Source of the DNA: Lachnospiraceae bacterium
Lineage (GTDB): Bacteria > Bacillota > Clostridia > Lachnospirales > Lachnospiraceae
Direction of reading: 5' to 3'
Assembly (NCBI GenBank): GCA_900772675.1
Contig: CAAGRM010000068.1
Span: 1-7,807, forward strand
Length of the DNA stretch: 7,807 bases
Shown in pieces: positions 1-4,655 of the stretch (the stretch's first letter is position 1; each line of letters starts with the position of its first letter). The notes beneath the pieces are model-generated. The model saw only the letters and a program-made list of their open reading frames with translations, was not told where the DNA came from and did no database searches. The position numbers and the translations under genes are program-made.

Positions 1-835
1 TCAGACGCTCCTGCCAGTCATAGAAAGCCTGGCCGTCCACCAGACAGCGTTCGTCCTCACCTGTCCATAATCCCTGTTCTTTCGAAGCATAGCGAAAGCT
101 CCTTGTCTCACCGTCTGCATAGACAAACTGGAAATATCCCACTCCTTCCACCATCTCTTCCGGCGGGATCGGATCCGATGTCACCTCTCCGGACATCTGT
201 ATAAATTCCTGCCACAGCTGCTCTACGGCAGCAACATCTTCCACGTAATCGTAATCCTCCGTGCAGAAGCTGCAACCGATCTTCTGCGGGCATTCCTCCG
301 GCAAAAAGTTCGCACAGGATGCGGTCTTTGCACTGTTTTCCAGCATTCCGGGATACCATACATCCGCTATGACATAGGCTTCTTCCGGTGTTGTCGCCGG
401 ATATAAAACATAGCCGGCGGGATCCTCTACGGAGATCATCCCTTTTTCCACGTTCTGCACCGCTTCATAAATCGCTACGGTAGTCTGCGCATCCGGGGTT
501 CCGATCCAGCCGGCTCCGCTTCTCTCCTTCCCGAATCCTCTGCTTCCTCCGTAGGTGAAGAAATAATTTTGCGGTTCCTCTCCCTCTCCGGCAAAAGATA
601 TCTGCCCGTGAAAAGAGCTGCCGTGGATCCAGGGCAGTACCCGGTAATAATAGGTTCCGTTTACGCTCACTTGTACCTCTTCCTGCTTCCCGAAAGCGTT
701 CTCCTTCGGCATCTGTATCCCCGGCACCGTGAAATCCACCGTTTTGCGGAATTCGATGAGATTCAGCAGAAGTACCACTACCACCAATACGATTGCACTG
801 AGAAAAATGGTTGCTTTTACGTTAATCTTCTTCAT
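1..835 (-). CDS. Membrane-anchored extracytoplasmic protein of unknown function (3' end outside window)
   Basis: An open frame of 278 codons starts at the ATG at 835-833 and is still open at the window edge, so the C-terminus is missing. The start is supported by the GAGGGG ribosome-binding sequence 3 nt upstream. The protein opens with MKKINVKA, followed by one strongly hydrophobic helix at about residues 9-27 (rich in V, L and I). The rest is soluble, so it is probably anchored by this helix with its body outside the cell. The body has many aromatic residues and acidic patches. It also has a cysteine group at about 174, 182, 188 and 191 (the last two as CSFC), plus Cys264, which could form disulfides or bind metal. 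I do not recognise the family. It lies 262 bp downstream of the ECF sigma/anti-sigma pair and appears to have its own promoter. It could be part of the same envelope response, but that is inference from position only. Confidence 0.8.
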   Translation of the reverse strand, partial: MKKINVKATIFLSAIVLVVVVLLLNLIEFRKTVDFTVPGIQMPKENAFGKQEEVQVSVNGTYYYRVLPWIHGSSFHGQISFAGEGEEPQNYFFTYGGSRGFGKERSGAGWIGTPDAQTTVAIYEAVQNVEKGMISVEDPAGYVLYPATTPEEAYVIADVWYPGMLENSAKTASCANFLPEECPQKIGCSFCTEDYDYVEDVAAVEQLWQEFIQMSGEVTSDPIPPEEMVEGVGYFQFVYADGETRSFRYASKEQGLWTGEDERCLVDGQAFYDWQERL

Positions 836-885
836 AAGCCCCTCATTTGTTTCCGTTCTATCTATATTGACGACTTTTATACTCC

Positions 886-939
886 GTTTGTTACAAACAG
901 CATAACAAAATTTCACCCCTGAATCTACTTTTTTCACCC
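886..939 (-). promoter_or_regulatory. Direct repeats and palindrome flanking a possible -10, upstream of the membrane-protein gene
   Basis: Read on the minus strand, GGGTGAAA occurs twice (939-932 and 918-911) with a 21-bp period, about two helical turns. A possible -10, TATGCT, lies at 904-899, so the repeats cover the place where a -35 would sit and no good -35 is visible. That layout is typical of promoters switched on by an OmpR/PhoB-type response regulator. Directly downstream is a perfect palindrome, GTTTGT-T-ACAAAC (886-898), which could be a repressor site. The pattern is seen in the sequence; the regulators are inferred. Confidence 0.4.
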
Positions 940-969
940 AAGCGACCGCTTTTTGTTGTTTTTGGTCTT

Positions 970-998
970 TTTATAACATAAACACTGTAAATACACAA
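970..998 (-). promoter_or_regulatory. Candidate sigma-A promoter for the membrane-protein gene
   Basis: The -35 is TTGTGT (998-993), the spacer is exactly 17 bp, and the -10 is TATAAA (975-970), which matches the consensus at five of six bases. The -35 is weak, matching at three of six. Transcription would begin near 963 and leave a leader of about 125 nt that contains the GGGTGAAA repeats and the GTTTGTTACAAAC palindrome. Confidence 0.45.
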
Positions 999-1031
999 TT
1001 GAGCAAATGGAAACTTTTGACAGTTGTAGTT

Positions 1032-1074
1032 CTATTACGAAATTTTATGCATTTGTATATGTTTTCCGTAATAG
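1032..1074. repeat. Perfect 8-bp inverted repeat with 27-nt spacer, downstream of the anti-sigma gene
   Basis: CTATTACG (1032-1039) and CGTAATAG (1067-1074) are perfect inverted copies. Allowing one bulged base, the stem extends by four more A/T/G pairs towards the AT-rich spacer. It lies 24 bp past the anti-sigma stop codon. There is no T-run after the second arm on either strand, so it does not look like a standard intrinsic terminator. It may be an RNA 3' end structure or a protein-binding site. Confidence 0.4.
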
Positions 1075-1097
1075 GTTGCCCCCGGATGGTGGGATCA

Positions 1098-2720
1098 TCA
1101 CTCTGAATACGCAAGTGGTTTGTAATAGAGCACTGTCTTCGCAGGATCTTTTCCGCTGATCTCCACACCATCCGTCATCGTTCCCTGGAAGCCGCCGGAT
1201 GCGCCGATATAGAGGATTCGTCCGTCCGGTACGAGGACCGCACAGGTGCCTTCGGTGCCGCAGGGCATCTCCCAGCTCTCCTGCACTCTGGTGAATTCCG
1301 TCTCGCTCAGACGATAGGTGTCCACGCCGTTGTATCCCCACAGGATAAAATCTGCCGTCCCACTCACACCTGCTGCCACCATTTTCCATGGGTAGACCGT
1401 ATCAACACTGCAAATAGCATTCTCGCTTTCAGTCAGCGGAACAAACCTGAGGCTTTCCGGATCTACTGACACTAATGTCATAGCCATATCCCCTGCTGTC
1501 GTATCGCACACTGCCTGTGCCGCCACATAGACTTTGCCGTCCTTGCCCTGTCCTAATGCTCCGACACCTTGTACGGCATAGCTGCTGTCATCCGCCACGG
1601 TTCCGAGTAGTTCTCCTTCCGCAGAATAGATCCGCACATAACTGCCGTCCTCCTGCATCCGCATCCGCACATATAATCTTCCCTGGGCATCTGTCGCCAT
1701 ACTATCGACGATATTCCATTCCCGCTCTCCCACGGTAAAGCTGTTCAGAAGCGTTCCCTCCGGGCTGATATGGTAGATCTCAGGTAGCCAGCCGTGTTCC
1801 GCTCCCGCTGCTGCCAGTCCTTTCAGTCCTGCATAGATGCTGCCGTCCGGTGCCGTGCACAGACTGTAGACCTCTCCGTTTTTCACAAAATCTTCAAAAA
1901 TCGTCTTCGGCGTTCCGCTGCCATAAGGCAGATATTCCACTCTCGCCTGTCCGTCCATGGTAAATCCGCCAACATACAGACCGTTCTCCGTCACTGCCGC
2001 ACAACGGATACTTACGTCTCCCTCATAGGCAATCTGCCATTCCTGCGTTGCCGTATCGGCGCCGAGAACTGTACCTCTCGTTCCCTGCTGTGCTGTACGT
2101 CCCTGCTGCGCAGCATCCTTTTCCGGCTCTGTCTTCACATATTCATAAGAACCTGCCGCAATCTCTTCGCTGATCTGCGCCAGACTGTAATCTCTCTTCT
2201 CCTTAAAATCGATCAGCTCCAGCAGTTGTTCATCTGTCAGCTCCTTCTCCGGCAGGAAGAAGGTACTCCTCTCTGCATAAAAAGCCACTCCCTTTTTGTA
2301 TTTTTCGGGGCTGTCGATCAATGTAAGCTCCTTCTTTGGGAAATACCCCTGCTCCAGGTATGCCTGCCTAAGTTCTTCCAGTCTCGCCGTCTCGCTCTCA
2401 GTAAACGGTCTGCTGTAAGAGTCTGCAGAGGCATTTGCCTCCTGCAACTGGGCAAAATACTCCTCCAGTCTTTCGTGATTCATGCTTTCCATCCGTGCCT
2501 GATACATTCCGGATGCCGCCACTGTCGTCGAAGCCAGCACCAGACAGGCTGCCGCCAGGATTACTGCCCGCCGGAAGCTGTAATGGTGTCTGCTGCCTCT
2601 GCCGTTTTTCTCCAGCTGCTGTAAAATGTCATCCACTCGCACATCCAGTTCTTCCGGTACCGCCATCTGTTCCTGTTCTGCCATTTTATATAATTTTCTA
2701 TCTAAAAAATTGCTTTGCAT
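1098..2720 (-). CDS. Membrane anti-sigma factor with extracellular beta-propeller-like sensor region
   Basis: A 540-residue protein, probably the anti-sigma partner of the ECF sigma factor encoded 19 bp upstream. The ATG at 2720 follows AAAGGAGCAGGAG. Residues 1-45 form a short cytoplasmic segment (LDRKLYKMAEQ, VPEELDVRVDDILQQL) of the type found at the N-terminus of clostridial anti-sigma proteins. It has no HxxxCxxC zinc motif, so it is not a ZAS-type anti-sigma. One membrane helix spans about 52-72. Residues 75-200 are charged and helical, with the segment FFLPEKELTDEQLLELIDF. A low-complexity linker with AQQG repeats follows at about 203-215. From about 225 to 535 there are repeated short strands with motifs such as NGLYVGG, DGSIYAG, QGRLYVR, DGKVYVA and DGRILYIG, as in SMP-30/NHL-like propellers. 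The inferred model is that the outer propeller senses an envelope signal and controls sigma release. Its exact target is not visible in the sequence. Confidence 0.82.
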   Translation of the reverse strand: MQSNFLDRKLYKMAEQEQMAVPEELDVRVDDILQQLEKNGRGSRHHYSFRRAVILAAACLVLASTTVAASGMYQARMESMNHERLEEYFAQLQEANASADSYSRPFTESETARLEELRQAYLEQGYFPKKELTLIDSPEKYKKGVAFYAERSTFFLPEKELTDEQLLELIDFKEKRDYSLAQISEEIAAGSYEYVKTEPEKDAAQQGRTAQQGTRGTVLGADTATQEWQIAYEGDVSIRCAAVTENGLYVGGFTMDGQARVEYLPYGSGTPKTIFEDFVKNGEVYSLCTAPDGSIYAGLKGLAAAGAEHGWLPEIYHISPEGTLLNSFTVGEREWNIVDSMATDAQGRLYVRMRMQEDGSYVRIYSAEGELLGTVADDSSYAVQGVGALGQGKDGKVYVAAQAVCDTTAGDMAMTLVSVDPESLRFVPLTESENAICSVDTVYPWKMVAAGVSGTADFILWGYNGVDTYRLSETEFTRVQESWEMPCGTEGTCAVLVPDGRILYIGASGGFQGTMTDGVEISGKDPAKTVLYYKPLAYSE

Positions 2721-2739
2721 CTCCTGCTCCTTTCCGCTG

Positions 2740-3204
2740 CTACAGCATTGCCCGCAGCTGCTCCTTCGCCCGATGCAGACGGGATTTCACCGTGCCCTGC
2801 CTGCATTCCAGGATCCTGCTGATCTCCGGGATCGTGCACCTCTCATAGTAAAATAAGACGATCACATCCCGATACCCGCCGTCCAACTGCATCACCGCAT
2901 CCCATAACTCATGATGCTCATCGTAGAATTCCGGGGACAGGTTCTCCTCCCATTCCACCGGACTGGTGCGTTTGTTCTGCCTATAGATTTTTTTCGACTC
3001 GTTGGCGGCAATCTGCAGGATCCAGTTACGAAAACTGTCTGCTTTTTTCAATGTGTCTAATTTTTCATAAGCATGCACAATAGCCTCACTGACCGCATCC
3101 TCTGCGTCCGCACTGTTTTGCAAAATCGAATATGCCAGTCGGTACATGGGAAGCGTGTCGCTCTTCACATGCTGTGCAAACTCTTCTTTTGTCATGACTG
3201 CCAA
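2740..3204 (-). CDS. ECF-family RNA polymerase sigma factor (sigma-70 regions 2 and 4)
   Basis: A 154-residue protein with the usual two-domain ECF layout. Region 2 lies at about 15-78, with NSADAEDAVSEAIVHAYEKL and the promoter-melting segment FRNWILQIAANESKKIYR. A short acidic linker follows. Region 4 lies at about 97-150, with the helix-turn-helix CTIPEISRILECRQGTVKSR and the ending LHRAKEQLRAML. The start is TTG at 3204-3202. It sits 7 nt from the GGAGG in a near-perfect anti-16S match, AAGGAGGTGAT (3218-3208). The ATG three codons in (3195) would be too far from that site. It directs RNA polymerase to a small set of promoters and is probably held inactive by the anti-sigma encoded just downstream in the same transcript. 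The GGGAACC motif upstream suggests it activates its own operon. The exact ECF subgroup cannot be told by eye. Confidence 0.93.
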   Translation of the reverse strand: MAVMTKEEFAQHVKSDTLPMYRLAYSILQNSADAEDAVSEAIVHAYEKLDTLKKADSFRNWILQIAANESKKIYRQNKRTSPVEWEENLSPEFYDEHHELWDAVMQLDGGYRDVIVLFYYERCTIPEISRILECRQGTVKSRLHRAKEQLRAML

Positions 3205-3207
3205 GGT

Positions 3208-3218
3208 ATCACCTCCTT
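3208..3218 (-). promoter_or_regulatory. Strong Shine-Dalgarno that fixes a TTG start for the sigma gene
   Basis: AAGGAGGTGAT matches the 3' end of 16S rRNA over 11 bases. It is 7 nt (counted from GGAGG) from TTG at 3204-3202, but about 16 nt from the next ATG, so TTG is the likely start. Confidence 0.85.
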
Positions 3219-3239
3219 CTTATCGCCGGCTTCACTATA

Positions 3240-3269
3240 TATGAGTTGCAGGTGGGGAAAAAGGTTCCC
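3240..3269 (-). promoter_or_regulatory. ECF-type promoter of the sigma/anti-sigma operon (likely autoregulated)
   Basis: On the minus strand GGGAACCTTTTT (3269-3258) matches the GGAAC(C)-type -35 recognised by ECF sigma factors, including the following T-run. A -10 candidate within CTCATATATA (3245-3236) follows after about 17 bp. Nothing resembling TTGACA is present, which supports ECF rather than housekeeping recognition. The expected start is near 3230, leaving a leader of about 25 nt with the strong ribosome binding site. Recognition by its own product is inference, based on the common autoregulation of such operons. Confidence 0.65.
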
Positions 3270-3301
3270 AAAAAATTAAGACACCGGATGAATCCAGTGC
3301 C
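3270..3301 (-). terminator. Intrinsic terminator of the AlbA_2 remnant operon
   Basis: Read on the minus strand, GGCACTGGA (3301-3293) pairs with TCCGGTGTC (3288-3280) around a TTCA loop. This gives nine pairs including two G-U wobbles, followed by TTAATTTTTT (3279-3270). The T-tract runs straight into the GGGAACC -35 of the next operon, so it insulates the sigma promoter from read-through. Confidence 0.75.
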
Positions 3302-3319
3302 TTGCGATGTTTTTCCACC

Positions 3320-3822
3320 TTAATTTACGTTTTTAGTATAATTGAATTCAGAAATAAAAGTATACTTTCCTTTGCCTTTTCCTTTAATTTCTTCAACAAC
3401 ACCTATTTCTCTTAATTTTTTCATAACGTTCTTAGCTGTCGAAGTTGAACATTTCAATACTCTCTCTATCTCAGGCGCTCCAAATATCTGATTAGTTTCA
3501 ATTTCTTCATATATTTTTAATATGTTTTTTTTCGTTGGTTCATTATATGCCTGACTATCAATAGCCAACTTTATATTTTGAAAAGACAACTTTTCACTCT
3601 CAATAGCCAGCTTTTCACTCTCAGTAGTTCATTTAACTTCTTGGTTTCAAAATCAATGCCTTCAATTCTTTTTGTCTTATCGGTTATACCTATTGCAATA
3701 TCTCCACCATCCGCATTAGCAAATGCAACAATTGGTATTGCTAAATCCTTTGGAGAAATATTTATACTTTTTCGATCAAATGTCTGATTTTCCTCCATTG
3801 ATAGAATCTCTTCAATCGTCAT
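3320..3822 (-). pseudogene. Internally deleted Schlafen-AlbA_2 / ATP-binding winged-helix regulator
   Basis: Two fragments of one known protein type lie end to end in different frames. The first starts at ATG 3822 (preceded by AAAGGTG with 6 nt spacing; a GTG at 3831 is in frame but lacks a site). It encodes a typical AlbA_2 opening: MTIEEILSMEENQTFDRKS, then AIPIVAFANADGGDIAIGI, ending near KLNELLRV. After about 65 residues the frame carries only out-of-phase repeat sequence and stops at 3573-3571. The second fragment is open from 3628 to 3320. It encodes SEKLAIE-type heptads, then NEPTKKNILKIYEEIETNQ and a winged helix (IFGAPEIERVLKCSTSTAKN, KGKGKGKYTF), the usual C-terminus of these proteins. 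The middle, normally some hundreds of residues with a GHKL-type ATPase domain, is missing. Intact members are thought to act as DNA/RNA-linked regulators. The region is clearly more AT-rich than its neighbours, suggesting acquisition from elsewhere. Each fragment could still be translated, but no whole protein can be made. Confidence 0.8.
3561..3623 (-). repeat. Three 21-bp tandem units encoding heptads, at the deletion junction
   Basis: Minus-strand units start at 3623, 3602 and 3581. TGAGAGTGAAAAGYTG is identical in the first two except for the Y position, and the third is diverged. In the downstream fragment's frame they encode SEKLAIE, SEKLSFQ and NIKLAID, a coiled-coil linker before the winged helix. 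The upstream fragment reads the same DNA in the wrong frame (LLRVKSWLLRVKS). Confidence 0.8.
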
Positions 3823-3855
3823 TGCATTCACCTTTCATATATTAGTATTATTTTA

Positions 3856-3884
3856 AATGTAATTTGTTTTTTTCGGATTGTCAA
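3856..3884 (-). promoter_or_regulatory. Sigma-A promoter of the AlbA_2 remnant
   Basis: The -35 is a perfect TTGACA (3884-3879), the spacer is exactly 17 bp, and the -10 is TACATT (3861-3856, four of six matches). The expected start is about 27 nt upstream of the ATG at 3822. The remnant has therefore probably kept a working promoter. Confidence 0.6.
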
Positions 3885-3936
3885 ACAAAACCGATCTTGA
3901 GGACACAGACTCATATTCCTGATGAAAGCCATCGGT
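3882..3936 (-). terminator. Possible weak terminator after the DJ-1/PfpI gene
   Basis: ACCGAT (3936-3931) and ATCGGT (3895-3890) are inverted copies, followed by TTTTGTTTG. The 35-nt loop contains smaller pairings such as GATG/CATC. The stem is short and the loop long, so this is tentative. No better terminator is visible between 3963 and the next promoter. Confidence 0.25.
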
Positions 3937-3963
3937 ATCCACGCAGATGCCGGAACACAGATT

Positions 3964-4485
3964 TTAATTGGACTCTATCCGTTGAAATTCCCGCCAAAAA
4001 GCGATGGTCTCCTGCAGATCCGCTTCGTCTTCAAACAATTCCAGCTGTTTCGCCACTTCGATTGCAAAATCCACATAACCGTTTGCTCTCGAAGTGGTGA
4101 TCCGGTCGGAAGTCACCACATCTTTTTCACAGGAGAGCGTCGATTCGATCCCCTCTAACAGTCCTGCATGCTCCACAACATCCACGCCAGCGCAGATGGC
4201 GGCGATCCGTCCGCCCAGGTCCTTTACGCTTTTCAGGTACTTCCATACCTCCGGAGTATCTATCTTCTCAATATCTCCTCCCGGAATAACCAGCAGTTCC
4301 ACATCCTTCGGATCCGCAGAATCCAGCCGCTCCTCCGGCACGATCCGGTATCCTTCCGTGGCGGTGATTTCTTTTCCGTCCGGAGATACAAACTGCATTT
4401 CTTTTCCCGTTACCTTCAGAAAATAATTCAATATCACAATTTCGTAAATACAACTCGTGTCATATAACAGTACTACTGTTTTCAT
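3964..4485 (-). CDS. DJ-1/PfpI family protein (glutamine amidotransferase-like fold)
   Basis: Family-typical length, 173 residues from ATG 4485. The frame extends to an ATG at 4515, but that codon has no ribosome binding site and lies upstream of the predicted transcript start, so 4485 is preferred (GAGAG just ahead). In order: strand MKTVVLLYD; Glu15, the conserved acid next to the nucleophile; VIPGGD (67-71), the oxyanion/loop motif; AAICAG (95-100), with the reactive Cys98 in the nucleophile elbow, identical to this stretch in human DJ-1; and ITTSRANGYVDFAIEVAKQL, matching the TSRGP...FEFA helix of DJ-1. The His usually found about 20 residues after the Cys appears replaced: the matching region reads STLSCEKDV with Cys119. 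Relatives serve as glyoxalase/deglycase-like enzymes, chaperones or redox sensors; which applies here cannot be told. It is probably transcribed alone, behind a repeat-containing promoter. Confidence 0.88.
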   Translation of the reverse strand: MKTVVLLYDTSCIYEIVILNYFLKVTGKEMQFVSPDGKEITATEGYRIVPEERLDSADPKDVELLVIPGGDIEKIDTPEVWKYLKSVKDLGGRIAAICAGVDVVEHAGLLEGIESTLSCEKDVVTSDRITTSRANGYVDFAIEVAKQLELFEDEADLQETIAFWREFQRIESN

Positions 4486-4503
4486 CCGCTCTCTTTTTTC
4501 TCC

Positions 4504-4531
4504 CTTATAAATCATTTTTCACGTAAATCAA
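4504..4531 (-). promoter_or_regulatory. Candidate promoter of the DJ-1/PfpI gene
   Basis: TTGATT (4531-4526), a 16-bp spacer, then TATAAG (4509-4504). The -35 lies inside the proximal copy of the direct repeat. The predicted start near 4497 would give a very short leader of about 12 nt, which fits the modest ribosome binding site. Confidence 0.45.
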
Positions 4532-4570
4532 AAATGTTTTGCCTGGTTTTTCACGAAAATCAAAAATGTT
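4515..4570 (-). repeat. Two 24-bp direct repeats, 32 bp apart, upstream of the DJ-1/PfpI gene (candidate operators)
   Basis: The copies at 4570-4547 and 4538-4515 differ at one base. Each contains TTTTTGATTTWCGTGAAAAA on the minus strand, with matching T5/A5 ends. The 32-bp period puts both on the same face of the helix (about three turns). The proximal copy overlaps the predicted -35, so binding there would be expected to block or modulate transcription. I do not recognise the motif as that of a named regulator. Confidence 0.7.
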
Positions 4571-4583
4571 GGCATATTTTTAT

Positions 4584-4630
4584 AAAAATATCCCGATTTC
4601 CATGTCTTTCTATATTTGAAAATCGGGATA
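4584..4630 (-). terminator. Intrinsic terminator of the DUF6033-like operon
   Basis: TATCCCGATTT (4630-4620 on the minus strand) and AAATCGGGATA (4599-4589) form a perfect 11-bp stem with a 20-nt loop, followed by TTTTT (4588-4584). It lies 25 bp past the stop codon of the 381-residue protein. The loop is longer than usual. Confidence 0.8.
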
Positions 4631-4655
4631 CTGTAAGTTCCTTAAGCATGCTGTT

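Noticed and set aside
108..359. Minus-strand frame of 83 codons inside the partial membrane-protein gene
   Set aside because: The overlapping frame that stays open for 278 codons from a good start with a membrane helix is the real one. The 83-codon frame is Arg/Gly/Cys-rich and has no start signal.
1794..2624. Long open frame on the plus strand (276 codons)
   Set aside because: It is entirely antisense to the anti-sigma gene, has cysteine/serine/leucine-rich content typical of a shadow frame, and no ribosome binding site or recognisable domain.
1098..2720. Zinc-binding (ZAS) anti-sigma classification
   Set aside because: The cytoplasmic N-terminus has no cysteines and no HxxxCxxC motif.
3862..3963. 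Open reading in phase after the DJ-1 stop codon, as if a C-terminal tail had been cut by a nonsense mutation
   Set aside because: The stretch is open for only about 34 codons, which is not unusual by chance, and the 173-residue product already has normal family length. The segment also contains the next promoter.
4486..4515. Upstream ATG that would add ten residues to the DJ-1/PfpI protein
   Set aside because: It has no ribosome binding site, overlaps the direct repeat and predicted promoter, and family members begin at the strand that starts with MKTVVLL.
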